A stretch of DNA of 64,000 bases from Ornithodoros turicata (GCF_037126465.1 NC_088209.1:24247146-24311145), one strand, 5' to 3'. Positions 37,701-47,889 are shown, counted from the first letter of the stretch. The notes: generated from the letters alone by a model not told the origin. Translations and numbers: made by a program.

Positions 37701-39232
37701 CGGAACAGAGCCCTCGCGCTCGCTCTGTACGTCACCTACGCTCATCGGTCTTTCGCAGGAACCCATTTTATTGGCTTGAGAACACTTTGCACCGAAAAAA
37801 AAAACACAAAAAAACCAAAAGAAACTTTGGGGGTCACTTTAGTGCTCTTTTAATGGCGTCGTGCACGAGTGACTCAACACCTCAGCCCGGCGCTTGCAAT
37901 GCTCGCAGTCCGGTGTCTCATATGACTCTATAAATTGCATGCCAGCCTGCCACCAGCTAGCCTGCATTTAGGCCACTCTATAAATTGCATCGCCACGATG
38001 ATTCTGTAGAACTCTGAGGCCGTGAACGATGTGCGATGAGACAATCGCGCGTAACCCTCCATGCAGAGCTCAGGGACAACATATGCACACGTGGATCCTG
38101 ATTCATTTGTAGACGCATCCGTGCATTACCTGAAGAGTGTGTTGAATCGAAACACTTGAGGGCACCAACTTTCTTCCCAGAAGAGGCGGGACTTTCGAGA
38201 ACACCCGAGGTGGTTCAAAGTCCACGGAGGGCTGTAGTGCACTGTCAATGGCTTACGCCTGGGGGTGTAGGAGCGCGACGACACGATAGCGTGGGTGAAA
38301 CCTCGAAGACCTTCGTCTCGAGATAGCTCTTGGCAACGGGTGAGAACGAAATTTCGTTGTTAGTCGAACGCAATGGCGCAGCGATTCTATACCATCGGTA
38401 TAGATGTCGGTATACCATCGGTAGCATAAGAAGCCGGGACTGTCCGGACTCGGCTACAACAGCTGCATTGGACGCTGCTCTGGGGACACCAAGGCAGACC
38501 TTGGTGCTCTTGGCCAACGCACGTTCTAGAATGATTTTCGACTATGGCGCGTTATCATGAAGAACTGGTGGATGGAACGTGAGGGGAGATCGTACCAAAG
38601 CAGTATGGAGGGCAAGCATTGGTGTACAGGACGATTAGGATAAAAATGTATAAAACGAAGCCATTAATTCCCCTTCTCGCGTCATTTGTGCAATTCTTAT
38701 AAGTTTCACTGAAAGCAACTTTATCCAGAATCTGCAAACGGTGCACATAAAGTGCAACAGTTAAAACTGTCCGCTTTAAATTCCCAGACAACAAATAACA
38801 TATGTTTTCTAACTTTAAAACAGGTTCACTTCTGCAAGCATCGACAGATTTTCATGGGGTGCATAACTCACCTTGAAACAGTCCCTCCAGTCTGCAGAAT
38901 ACCCCCCCGAGGACGTAAAACTGGTAGACGTTAGTGACCAGAACTTGCCACGATGACACGACAGTCGTCAACAGGTCCGCCACTGCCATGTTACAAATGA
39001 AGAAGTTGGTCCGCTTCCTCATCTCCCTGTTTGCGGCAACAACGCAAAGAATGGCCAGGTTGCCGAACGTGCCGAAGAGTATGACCGGGACGTAAGGAAG
39101 GCACTGCAGCACTAATGGCGGCCCGGACAATTTGTACCAAACGCGCTCAAAGTCACTGAAGTTATAAAGCACCGTCGCATTCCACCCATTCATTGTGTAA
39201 TAGTTTTTGTGGTCATTGTCGTCAGACTCCAT
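25422..39232 (-). CDS. Rhodopsin-like (class A) peptide-type GPCR, complete, 5 exons
   Basis: Seven-helix plasma-membrane receptor, expected to bind a neuropeptide and signal through G proteins; the ligand is unknown. Exons (minus): 39232-38872, 29124-28919, 26792-26610, 26543-26442, 25661-25422. Together 1092 nt, 363 residues, all phases consistent. Visible: N-glycosylation sites N18 and N24, TM1 with N58 (GN), TM2 VAD with D86, Cys113-Cys192 disulfide pair, DRL at 137-139 instead of DRY, TM6 CWLP (265-268), TM7 NPIIY (307-311), and a short C-tail. Intron 1 is 9.7 kb and full of transposons; intron 3 is only 66 bp. It is divergent with the receptor at 40483. The layout resembles orexin, NPFF and other beta-group receptors, but I cannot assign a subfamily. 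Confidence 0.92.
26016..26200. mobile_element. hAT-type MITE with 8-bp TSD
   Basis: 185 bp. The terminal repeat is CAGGGCCGGCGATTAGGGG on the left, and the complement of the right end is CAGGGCCAGTGTTAGGGG. An exact 8-bp duplication CCCAAAGG lies at 26008-26015 and 26201-26208. The CAGGG terminus and 8-bp duplication are hAT hallmarks. In the last intron of the 5-exon GPCR. Confidence 0.9.
26442..26543 (-). CDS. GPCR exon 4: TM6
   Basis: 34 codons, acceptor atatcacag. It begins VVRMFFVYL and contains the CWLP switch motif of TM6. Donor gtcagtgta. Confidence 0.92.
26610..26792 (-). CDS. GPCR exon 3: ECL2 Cys, TM5, ICL3
   Basis: 61 codons, acceptor ctttgcag. It starts TWCTEV (loop cysteine), then TM5 with the conserved Pro, and ends in the basic third loop (TQNRRK) at donor gtacgtaag. 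Confidence 0.92.
26992..27060 (-). repeat. Possible LINE 3' end with C11 tail
   Basis: Complement reads AATAAACCTATATTCC then C11 (26992-27002). The A-rich part upstream differs from other family-A ends, so the assignment is weaker. Confidence 0.45.
27150..28000. repeat. Low-complexity blocks: ATCGATTAA and TTTAAATAC/GTACT words
   Basis: 27160-27210 is iterated ATCGATTAATCGA. 27700-27960 is made of TATTTAAAATA, GTACT and AGTACTAC words, including the near-palindrome at 27840-27905. These look like elements with self-similar termini rather than plain microsatellites. Confidence 0.4.
28532..28692. repeat. Fold-back element with arms of about 65 bp
   Basis: GAGCTTTAGTACATCGTAC at the left is inverted as GTACGATGTACTAAAACTC at the right, and the arms continue through TGCGTACGTAAG. 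The loop is GC-rich. The preceding 28300-28530 is rich in GTTAC/GTAAC words. Confidence 0.65.
28748..28776. repeat. (TA)n microsatellite
   Basis: About 14 TA units, close to GPCR exon 2. Confidence 0.85.
28919..29124 (-). CDS. GPCR exon 2: TM3 and TM4
   Basis: 206 nt, acceptor tctttcag, donor gtaagattg. It carries the end of TM3 with SLDRLLAVARPF and TM4 with the conserved Trp in GIIWVVAV. Confidence 0.93.
29560..30094 (-). mobile_element. LINE ORF2 C-terminal fragment
   Basis: Minus strand contains RLPRCLSSLLHRLRLNVAF, TPQFRHRLGYA and RSCSNCG, the conserved region between RNase H and the zinc knuckle of R1/jockey-like LINEs. The H and last C of the knuckle are not in frame, so it is decayed. 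It lies in intron 1 of the 5-exon GPCR. Confidence 0.65.
30249..30436. repeat. Palindromic pair of tRNA-like sequences
   Basis: 30249-30334 and 30351-30436 are perfect 86-bp reverse complements around 16 bp. The minus-strand copy (about 30270-30346) is a full cloverleaf: acceptor stem GTTAGCT/AGCTGGC, D arm GCTC/GAGC, anticodon stem CTGGA/TCCAG with loop CCGGCAA (anticodon GGC), and T arm GTGGGTTCGATCCCTAC. Position 33 is C instead of U and a tail continues 3' (TAACCTTTTCAGTG), so it is more likely a SINE head or pseudogene than a working tRNA-Ala. The plus-strand copy lacks the acceptor 5' strand. Confidence 0.75.
31140..31432 (-). repeat. SINE family 1, full-length, tRNA-Ser/Leu-like head
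   Basis: Minus strand: A box TGGCCGAAAGGGTTAAGGCG, a long variable region, B box GTGGGTTCGAATCC, then a core with GACGAATGTCGGCACAGTTC, and the 3' end TTGCTTCGCGGCGCTAA. The long variable arm suggests a class II tRNA ancestor. Other copies: 11305, 15098, 32285. Confidence 0.8.
32098..32208. repeat. (GAT)n and (GA)n microsatellites with LINE B end
   Basis: (GAT)n at 32098-32115, AAAAAATGGAGATGTGAG of family B near 32127-32145, and (GA)n at 32181-32203. Confidence 0.6.
32285..32545 (+). repeat. SINE family 1, nearly full length
   Basis: Starts within the tRNA-like head (TGGTGGTAGCCAAGGTC), with a damaged B box, the core GACGAATGTCGGCACAGTTC and the 3' end TTGCTTCGCGGCGCTAA with an A-rich tail. 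Confidence 0.75.
32800..32880 (-). repeat. Repeat with a conserved CTGAAGA-stem-GAAA hairpin
   Basis: Minus strand reads CCTGAAGA, then A, then a 6-bp stem GTGCAG/CTGCAC closed by CCTA, then GAAAGTCTTGTTT. The same unit occurs twice, inverted, at 57258-57414. Fragment of an unidentified retroelement. Confidence 0.5.
34918..35345. repeat. Block of iterated GTAAC/GTTAC words
   Basis: Ends contain CAACGCGTTAC and GTAACGCGTTAC, and words such as GTAATCAATTAC recur throughout in both orientations. Similar in style to the AACCG block at 9040. Confidence 0.45.
36492..37090 (-). mobile_element. LINE fragment: ORF2 zinc knuckle, 3' UTR and C16 tail
   Basis: Minus strand encodes IGKTGSPKCSMCSVVEDVEH, the C-terminal knuckle of a jockey/R1-like LINE, then a 3' UTR with a tandem GCAGGGATTTCC, ending ATAGCCA and C16 (36492-36507). 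In intron 1 of the 5-exon GPCR. Confidence 0.75.
37164..37297. repeat. Fold-back element with arms of about 45 bp
   Basis: GGAGCGCGTTCCTGCTAGCG on the left is inverted on the right as CGCTGCCAGGAACGCGCCCC, and the arms continue to a GATCGTAGC/GCTACGATG inner end. Loop of about 25 bp. Confidence 0.7.
38872..39232 (-). CDS. GPCR exon 1: N-terminus, TM1, TM2, start of TM3
   Basis: 361 nt from ATG to a gtgagttat donor in phase 1. It encodes a 36-residue glycosylated extracellular tail, TM1, the first intracellular loop (NREMRKRTNFF), TM2, and the TM3 cysteine (VFCRLEG). Confidence 0.93.
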
Positions 39233-40482
39233 GATCGTTCGCGAAGCTGCGTTGCTGTACCACGTGCCACATTAGAAACCTCAAAGAAGCATTGTTGTGC
39301 ATCGCAGCAAAATACATCCTACACCCCGATGGTTCAATCTCCCCCGAACAGATGTCGCACTCTGGAGTATCGGTAACGTCAGTGTGTATATGTATTAGTC
39401 TCTATCCCTGATGACGAGATAGTGTCTCGCATATTGAACTTTGTTCAGCATACTCAGCGCGTTGATAGTTGTTTCTGCGCAGAGGTTTATGGCAGCGTTT
39501 TCTGCTGGGAAAAGAAAATCGGCTTTATTTATTCAAATTGTGGGTTCTGCGCAAGAACAGAGTAGTGTACATGTATCTCATCGGGATCGTTGAATGTCAT
39601 AAAAATGCCGAATTCAGACATGCAGATTAATTTGCGAGCAAACTTAAACATTGCACGGGGATATCATTTGTATCGACAGTTACTTCTGCTTCTCTAAAAA
39701 ACGCAACAAAAGGGACTTCCAATGTTTTCTCAACATAGGTTTGCGTTTAATACCCAACGTCACGTTTCGACGAATTGCGGTGTGACACTGCGTCGCAACT
39801 ACATAGTCATTTTTATTGCACATTTTCGGCGTAACACGTCTTGTCTCGTGGTGAAAGTTGCACACCATACAGAAAGGTGTTTTGTAAATATGCACATTTC
39901 AAAGAGCATATCTTAGGGAGAACACCATTTCTGGAGGGTGCATTACACGTAAAACATTGTTATGCGTGTTCTGCAAATACTGTACTATTTTAGTTATTAC
40001 GCACACGTTTACCTTTCAGTTGAGCTATAACAGAATGGAAAGATAAAAAGGACATCTGTTTACGCAAACATCCGTTTTACACCCCAGAACGTGTAAAAAA
40101 CATGCTGTGGTGTCCAAATTGATATAATACCATTATACAACGCGAATGCGCACTCTACTCTCGTGCAGGCACATCTTGGTTCATTGATTGATTGGTAAAA
40201 GAAAAAATGGAGATTATTTATATTTATTGGGTAGAGCTGTAAGGACCAATCTGCTTTCGACGAGCGGCCCTATTTGTGTAGCGATCTGACGTGTTTGGGT
40301 CTGATAAGGCGCAAGTCAACCGAAACGTACTCTTGTTCCACCTGGACTGTAGCCTGATTATCGCGCATTCTGTTGGTGAGGTTTGGTGTAAATCATTTGA
40401 TCGTCCACTTGTGGGCCATACGTGTTCATTCGCTGTTCCTGCTCCTCTGCCGCTGCTCGAAATCGAAAAGACGTCGAGAAGG
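39233..40482. promoter_or_regulatory. Intergenic region between divergent GPCR genes
   Basis: About 1.25 kb between the start codons of two receptor genes read in opposite directions, so the 5' regions and promoters of both should lie here if neither has an upstream exon. It is AT-rich with no clear TATA box that I would defend. Around 40185-40220 it contains a short copy of the TGATTGATTGG/ATGGAGAT repeat end seen elsewhere. Confidence 0.35.
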
Positions 40483-41754
40483 ATGATATTTTGGAGATTC
40501 GTGTATCATTTCTACTCTCAGCTCCTTGAAGCCATCAAGCTTGAGGAGAGCGACGCGTGGGACTACCTACGCAACACAACTGAATGTTGCTACCAGGACC
40601 TGGACGAAGAAACAACGCTGTACATCCTAATGGCGAGGAAATATTTTGAGGAAGCAGAGGCCCTTGGCACTACGGACACCTTCAGCCTTCCGCATGCAGA
40701 AAAGTGGATCTTCTCTTCGGTACTCTCCCTCCTTTTCGTCGCCTCACTCGTCGGCGGGGGCGTGTGCTTCTGCGCCGTGTTCTCCTTTCGCGGGAAAAAC
40801 ATGCTGTGGCGTCTGACCGCTTCACTGGTCGTCAGCGAAGCCCTTCACGCCCTGACGTTCTTCCCGCTCGAACTCTCTTTGATTATCTTTAACATGGAAT
40901 GGATCTTCGGAGCGGTTGGCTGCAGCTTAATTCCGGGTCTTCTGGGCACATTCACACTCATCAACAGTTTTTCCCTGGCCTGCATCGCTGTGGGACGCTG
41001 TATCGCTATCGTTCTGCCCTTCCACCAACGCGGACTTCAAGCCTGGACCGGCAATGGAATTGTAGTGTGTACGTGGATCCTCGGAGCATCCCTGAGTGTG
41101 CCTTTATTTTTCGCTTACAACACAGACGCTGAGAGCCAGTTCTGTGCGGCGGACTGGAGTCCGTCTAACCGCCGGATCCTAGCCGTTGTCCTTCCCGCTG
41201 TTACATTTGCTCCAATGATGCTCATTGTGAGCGTGTGTTACGTTTCCATCGTCTGCTTTCTCCGGAGCAGGAAACCAGCGGCAGACCGTACCAGTAACGG
41301 ACCCGCGGCGCTGGCTGCACAGAGGCGAGAACGAAGAGCCGTCAAAGTGCTTCTGTCGCTGATAATAGTGTTCATCGTTTGCAAAGCACCGTGTATGATC
41401 TACAACCTGGTTGTTGAAGGGTACGGAAGTCATCAGCTTGAATACGTGCGGATCCGATTTTCATTCGCGTGCCTCAAAGCTGTCAGCTGGTGTCTGAACC
41501 CAATTTTCTACTGCATGCTGCAAGAACAGTTTCAAGATTATATTTCGAACCTGAAGCTCAGGTTCATGTCTCGTAACGTGTTCTTTTGTTCAGAGCCACG
41601 AGGAATTCAGGCTGCACAGTTGACGACTCGTGAGCACGCTGGTGCCACTCGGGTTCCACGTGCAAGGGGAACGGAGAGCAGAGACACTTTGACAACTAGA
41701 TGCTCGCCCGCCAGAAAGAATTTGCAAAACCGTGTGGTACACTTCCCTGCGTGA
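40483..41754 (+). CDS. Divergent single-exon class A GPCR
   Basis: Uninterrupted 423-codon frame from the first true ATG (A at -3) to TGA. The frame is open upstream to 40291 but only from a GTG, so an upstream exon is possible. Seven hydrophobic segments fit TM1 to TM7. Kept class-A marks: the Cys147-Cys221 pair, TM4 Trp198, and NPIFY at 339-343 in TM7. Lost or changed: TM1 Asn is Gly92, TM2 Asp is Glu119, DRY is GRC (171-173), TM6 CWxP is CKAP (300-303). One N-glycosylation site, N31. Having no intron beside a 5-exon receptor suggests either a retrocopy lineage or an ancestrally intronless family. Ligand and subfamily are not recognised. Confidence 0.85.
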   Translation: MIFWRFVYHFYSQLLEAIKLEESDAWDYLRNTTECCYQDLDEETTLYILMARKYFEEAEALGTTDTFSLPHAEKWIFSSVLSLLFVASLVGGGVCFCAVFSFRGKNMLWRLTASLVVSEALHALTFFPLELSLIIFNMEWIFGAVGCSLIPGLLGTFTLINSFSLACIAVGRCIAIVLPFHQRGLQAWTGNGIVVCTWILGASLSVPLFFAYNTDAESQFCAADWSPSNRRILAVVLPAVTFAPMMLIVSVCYVSIVCFLRSRKPAADRTSNGPAALAAQRRERRAVKVLLSLIIVFIVCKAPCMIYNLVVEGYGSHQLEYVRIRFSFACLKAVSWCLNPIFYCMLQEQFQDYISNLKLRFMSRNVFFCSEPRGIQAAQLTTREHAGATRVPRARGTESRDTLTTRCSPARKNLQNRVVHFPA

Positions 41755-41903
41755 GTTCCTCGCGGACTTTAGCGCTGGCAAGTGCGTGCTATGTAATAAG
41801 GGTTCATTCTTCTCAGTGGACTCCGCCCTGTGTTCGGTGTCATGAACTCGCGTGTCAACCTGTGAAAGGTTGCGTGTTATTTGGGATGATAATGATGAAA
41901 GGG

Positions 41904-41909
41904 AATAAA
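41904..41909 (+). terminator. Candidate AATAAA poly(A) signal of the single-exon GPCR
   Basis: AATAAA 150 nt after the stop codon, followed about 25 nt later by a GT-rich stretch (ggtgtgattgtgtg), as expected of a cleavage site. Confidence 0.5.
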
Positions 41910-42289
41910 TATACGGGAACATCCTCTTGGTGTGATTGTGTGTAGAAAGTAGAAGAAATAGCAGAAAGTAGAAAGAAGTAGAATTGCAGTAGAAGTGTAG
42001 AAACTAGAATGTCTAGCGCACCGGAGTTATTTGGATTTCATTTTTACCATTTGCTGCCTTCGATGCTGTTCTAAGCATTTTTCCCGCTGGCTTGATTCCT
42101 ATGGCTCACCGAGGGTTACGACTTGTCAGCATGAGAATCGAAGCCGCGTTGAGGCGCAACCTACGTGACGGTTATGTAATACATTTTATTTTCTATTGAC
42201 GTACTATCAACAAGATAGTAAAGCAGCTGTCGTTGTTTAACGTGCGTTGGCAGCTACGGCATACGCGTACGTGTTTAATGTGTTCATGT

Positions 42290-44680
42290 GTTATCTTACT
42301 GGATTGCGACGTCAACAAACTTCGTGCGCGTAGGCGATCTATTTTTGCCATCTTCCTCCTGGGACTTCTCAATGAGAGTTGGTGCACCGGACCTGAGGTT
42401 CCGAAGTTCCTGAGGATTGGAAGACTGCAATGGTGGTATCCTCAAACCGTGCCAATCGCCGCACCACATTGACTCTTTCCGTCCCATTGCCCTCACCAGC
42501 TGTATAGGGAAGACAATTGAACGCATGATTTTTACACCTCTTCTAAGCTAGTTCATTGAGTCTGCTGAGTATGTTCCGCCCGGGCCGCTCAGCGCTGGAC
42601 TGTGTCATCACCTTAGTCAGCCAGGTACAACAAGCCAAAGCAGAGGGATTATGGACTGCCGGTGTGTTCCTCGATGTAAAGAAAGCCTACGACAGCGTCT
42701 ATCATGCTGGCATCCTCGACGCTCTTGCTGCAGCTCAAGTGTGCGGCTGCCCTCTGCAGTGGATACAAGAGGATTTATCAGGCCGCTATCTCTTCATGCG
42801 CACCGCTGATGGGGACACCAACAAGCACCACGTGACCCGTTGGGTCCCGCAGGCAGTGTCCTTAGCCCCCTCCTCTTTAATCTCATCATAGCCTCCCTTA
42901 ACCCGTTGCTCCCTGCTGATACATCCATCACGATATACGCCGACGACATCTGTATCTGGACTTCTGCAACCCGCCGAGATACGATCCAGCACCGACTGCA
43001 ACGCTCTCTACATATAATTACCACCTACCTTGCCTCCCGTGGCCTAAGAGTCTCCCCGGCCAAGAAAGTTGCAATGGGGTTCTCGCGCAAATGCTTCCAC
43101 AGGTATCCGCTCTACCTCGAAGGCCCCCTTGACTTTTGCCACGTCGTGCCGATATCTAGGTCTAATACTTAATCGCCACCTAACGTGGTCCCGCCGTGTG
43201 AAGATGATTACTACAAAGGCGACTTCCTCGGTTCACGTTCTCAGACGTATCGCTGGTGCGTCCTGGGGCCCGTCCTGCTCTGATCTTCATCGCGACCACC
43301 AGCCCCTCCTTTTGGGGACACTGTGTTACAGCCTCCCTGTCTTGCATGCCCTCAGCCAAACACAGGAGCGCAAGCTACTTAATACCCAGGCCCGCGGCCT
43401 CCGCATTTGCCTGGGAGTACCACGAACATCAGAGACTTACTGTACTCTTGCTAAAGTACGCGAGACGCCTGTTCCCCTTCTCCGGGATACTGATACCCTT
43501 CGAGTATATACTCGCTATCACACCCGTCACCTGCGCCATAAAAACACCAGTCATCATCATCATCACCACCCGTCGCCCTCACCACTATCTCCGCCATATT
43601 GACGACGACTGCCCTGACTCACCTTTCGGCAAGGCCATCGCCCGCCTGAAGATCATCTTCCTTCCTCCTCATCCGCTCTCTCTTATGTGCCAGTACTGTG
43701 GACCTTTGCCCGTCCTGATACCTGCTCCTCCATCCCGGTCTTCAGTGCAAGCGTGACGCTCCCGCTCCTGTAGCCCTCTAACTCGCTCTCGACTTTCTGC
43801 ACTCCACGTATCAGAACCATCGCCAGGTATACACGGACGGCTCAGTCACGGCAGACAGCTCGAGCGCTGCATTTTATATCCCTGATAGTGACTTTCAGCA
43901 AGCCTTTGTGACACCCTCCCTTACCCAATGCCCTCTATGGAAGCAGAACTCCTCGGCATCCTGTCAGCTCTACAGCACTTATTCGGCCTACCGGCTGCAC
44001 AGTGGGTTTTTCTGACTGACAGCAAGGCTTCACTGGATCTGCTGCTCTGTTTTCGCATCAGCACAATATGCACTCTCCACGCGCTCATACTGCAAGCTGT
44101 CACACAACTCGCGGCTACTAGCCATTCTGTGACGCTTCAGTGGATCCCGGGACACGTGGGCCTTCTTGGTAACACCCGCGCAGACACAATGGCGAGACTC
44201 GCAATATCTACCAGAGCTCTCCCTGTATCCATCTACTTCTTACGACATCTGCCTGTTCCCTGCACATTCGCCAGTGTCAGCTGTGTCCGTACCCGGCAGT
44301 TCCGAGCGTACTCTACCTCATATGATCGTTACGTCAGGTTTACTATTTCCTGCCGTTGCAATAGAGCTGCAATCGTTATATCTCTCAACGACTCGTCCTC
44401 GCCACTTGCGACAACTTGATTACCCCAACGTCTCTTTTGCCACTCTGCTCGGCCCAGTCTTGCGCAACCAAGGTGCAGTTACGACTGCCCTCTTGAACTT
44501 TCTTGATGCTTCCGGCCTCTCGACCAGCCTCTAAGGCCCCCTTCTCTGTATGTGTGTGTGTGTGTGTATTATTGTGTGGATTTTGTTTTTTTTTGTTTTT
44601 TTAAGGAATAGCAAGTCGGCCTAGGCCTGACTAACCTTTCCTCCCGTTCTTTTTTTCAATAAACATATTCTCCTTCCGTC
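42290..44680 (+). mobile_element. LINE family A: decayed copy with RT and RNase H
   Basis: Pieces of one ORF2 in several frames. Reverse transcriptase: SFRPIALTSCIGKTIERMI near 42477, VFLDVKKAYDSV near 42665, a frame break near 42840, then SVLSPLLFN and YADD near 42937. RNase H: YTDGSVT (43833), MEAELLGILSA (43939), FLTDSKASLDLL, and WIPGHVGLLGN (44143). No endonuclease domain, so 5'-truncated. Several frameshifts and stops make it inactive. RNase H places it among I, R1 or LOA-type LINEs. The 3' end is GGAATAGCAAGTCGGCC, CTAACCTTTCC and CAATAAACATATTC. Confidence 0.88.
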
Positions 44681-46101
44681 TTTTAATCGCTGTAGGAAAG
44701 TTTCTACGGCCCATACAGAAAATTTAGTCGCGTATGAAGCACTAGAAATCATTCAAATATATCTACGGGCCAAGACATATTCCAACCAAACTGATTGTAC
44801 ATAAACTGAACCGCAGCCCTGCACGGTTCTAAAAATGTTTGGGTGATACGCTGACAGATGCATGTGCACAGATAATTCTAGAAAACGAAAAGAGAAAAGA
44901 AACATATTTGCTTTTTGTGTGATAACGTTCCTCATAGACAATGGTGTTGACAACGCGCGTCTGAAACATAATCTTATCTGATTCCACCGACACCGTGGCC
45001 GTTCAGCACTCTTCACCAGATTATGACGTGACGCGTACAAGACTTCATTGTCTCGTGGTGCTGGCTGATAAGGACGCATGCTCAGTGCAGCCAGGAATGA
45101 CAACTGGCAGAAGCAAACGACAATGAAAGGCGTTGGAGTGACCTTGTGCGATGTTTTGAGCGTTCTTCATGCTGGTTTAGTTGGAATGCTACCACCTGAT
45201 GAAGGCAGTTTTCTCACCCTTTGAAGGTTAATAATTTTGAGTTTAACGACGGGTTGTGTGATAGAGCAACCGTGTGAGTTGAGTGCATTGTGGGCGGTTT
45301 CGAAGGAACTCAGGGACGCCGTGGTTCCCTTGCAGACCTGAATGCCGGCCGTGGCGACCACATCGTTGAGCTGGTGTACCTACAGCGTAGTTAGTAATAG
45401 TGACTGTGTTAGTAGACTGTGTGAACCGGTGCCCCAAGTGTCGGTGAGTATGCTGGTGTTTGCTGTTGGTCACATTGTTGTCTCGCGATGGAAAACCGCA
45501 CCGACAATGACAAGCACAGTTGTGGCTTCCGCCACTTTCTTCGATGGACATCGTGCTTAGCGTCGCAAAATCTCCGATTCACAAATAATACCAGGTTTTT
45601 ATTTTATCCCCTAGGTGTGGCTCGGAGACGTGAACAGGTTGCACGCTGTTATGGTTTTTATGTGCGATGCGCGTAATATTTTACACGTTTTGAGTGAGTG
45701 ACAGCGAAAAGTATTTTTAAAAAGCAGTTAACAGCAGAAAGAAAGAAACCGAGAACGCGAAAAGTGGTTCCTCACGAAAGGAAAAGAGGGAAGAGTCGTA
45801 TGTACACAAAAAACCATATGCAAGGTTCCTGTTAAGATGCGTGTTACAACAATTGCATACACGGACATCTTTCTTTATAAAACTGAACCATACCTCACTT
45901 TTGTGCGAGCATTGTGAGGCCTTTCCAGAAGTAATGGTTACGAAACCATTCCTTAACATTATACTTCAATCTGTCTGATTGTACTTCGTTATATTCATTA
46001 TGCTGTCTCAATTACGCTGCAAAGACTGTCTTATAAGATAGCTTGAGACGCATCACAGTTAGAGCAGCATCGAGCTTGTACTGTTCGGGGCACGGTTGTC
46101 T
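44681..46101. other. Gene-free stretch
   Basis: No recognised repeat, RNA gene or coding domain. The 116- and 102-codon frames here show no motif. Confidence 0.35.
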
Positions 46102-46350
46102 AAAATCTCCATCCCGTGGCCGAGCACTCCCCTATCGGCGATGTCGCTCACGAACGAACTATATCATTACAGTCTTCGAGGTAAGGCCACGCAGCGCCGC
46201 CTATCGGGAGAGAGTACCATCGCATTCTCAGCGTCGTCTGCTAGGGAGAGCAGTTCAGCGCGGCCTCCCCTCGGGGAGGGTATTGGTATAGTTCCTTCGT
46301 GCGCGACATCGCCGATAGGGGATCTCTCCGCCCCGGGCAGGAGATTTTGC
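46102..46350. repeat. Inverted-repeat element of about 250 bp
   Basis: AAAATCTCC and CCCCTATCGGCGATGTCGC at the left are mirrored at the right (GCGACATCGCCGATAGGGG, GGAGATTTT). The arms extend about 85 bp with moderate divergence. No clear target duplication. Confidence 0.7.
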
Positions 46351-46782
46351 AGGAGAGCAGGCGGGGCTAAAGCGAATTTTTACTAATTTTTTAGGCCATT
46401 TATGTTGCGATACTGTGCATAATTTTTGTTGGGTCTGTGGCTATCCATGGGGGACTTCATATTTCTGTAAAAAAAAAGAGTGAGGTTCACTTGACAATTT
46501 TCAAAGTTCAATTGAAAAAATAAATTGCCCTGAATTAAAAATTGTCCAAAGCCTTCCTAAATGGTGGCAAAATTCCCAGGAGGTAATTGCGGAAAGTCCC
46601 ACAATCCTCCGGCGAGCATGTCGCCAGTTAAAATTTTTTATGACTTCAGGTGAAAACACCCTGTGTACCAAACATTGCCTTTTTTTTCCTTCATAAATTC
46701 GCCCGTACCTTCGTCGGAGTGTTGCATTCTACACTGTTTCTTTAAATGGCACATTTCTCTTGGCCAATCAATATCCAATGTA

Positions 46783-47096
46783 CAGGTTGGGACAAAAGTT
46801 TACGGAACACGCGAGCGACGTACTTTTTCTTCGGTGCGACACCCTAGCGGCAGCCGGAAGCCGGTGAGTTCACTGTTTCGGAGGGGTGGACAGATGCGCT
46901 GTTAGCGACACGCAGAGGTCGCTCCAGTGTCGCTTGGGTGTGCCTGGGAAGTACGAGTTACCGCTGTGTGTCGCTCACAGCGCACCCTTCCATCCCTCCG
47001 AAACAGTGAACTCACCCGCTTCCGGCTGCCGCTAGGGTGTCGCACCGAAGAAAAAGTACGTCGCTCGCGTGTTCCGTAAACTTTTGTCCCAACCTG
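46783..47096. mobile_element. Tc1/mariner-type fold-back MITE, copy 2
   Basis: 314 bp between TA dinucleotides (46781-46782, 47097-47098). The arms of about 105 bp are almost perfect reverse complements and begin CAGGTTGGGACAAAAGTTTA. The terminal repeat is shared with 23397-23615. No transposase. Confidence 0.87.
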
Positions 47097-47889
47097 TACA
47101 CGTGTGTATTTGTCGTTCCTTGATCTTGACAAATATAGTCGTGTCTACTCCAGAACTCGAGTGTCAAAGCTGTCGCTCTGCGGTATGTCTTCGTGTTGAT
47201 ACTTCCGGATTTCTTTTGTTTCGGTTAGGGCGCAGTACTCAGTAAACAAACAAACAAAAACAAAAAAAGCGTGAGTAAGAAACACCTGCGAAGATGCAGG
47301 GAAGAAAAACTCGTCACAGGCGTATGGAGACAGCTGCGCAAGACAGACGTCAGAGGAGGCCCACACACTCAGACAAAATAGATCAGTGTTCCCGGCTTAT
47401 ACGGTAGATTGATGGAACATACGTTCGTTGTTGCATTTCGAGAACCTGCAAACGAGCTTTTGTGCGACAGTTTCACTCGAATTTGTGCCAACATGATCGA
47501 CAAATCGTTTATTACATGTTTGTAGATTTTTTTTTTACATTCAAACCACCTACACACACACACAATATAAGAAACAGACCACTTCAGATAACCAAACATA
47601 TATGTATATATATATATACTCTTATTACTGTACACTCCGCTTTTCTTCTAGAGCATTTTCTTATACAGCACACTCTCTATGTAGTGTCCCCGTATTTCGG
47701 ATGTGTGCTTAATTGAGTCACCCCATTGTGTGCGACCAGGCTAGCGGCTATAGTGAATGTTGTAGATCTTGCTCCCATTCACAGAAGGCATGCAGGTACC
47801 ATGCCAGGAGTCCACGATTTCTCTCAGATACAACGAATTAGATGGTATTGGCTATGAATACCCGATCTCCACGGTCCACTCTAAAAGGT

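Noticed and set aside
40291..40482. 64-codon N-terminal extension of the single-exon GPCR
   Set aside because: It is open only from a GTG with no ATG. The first ATG is 40483, and a normal extracellular tail already precedes TM1 from there.
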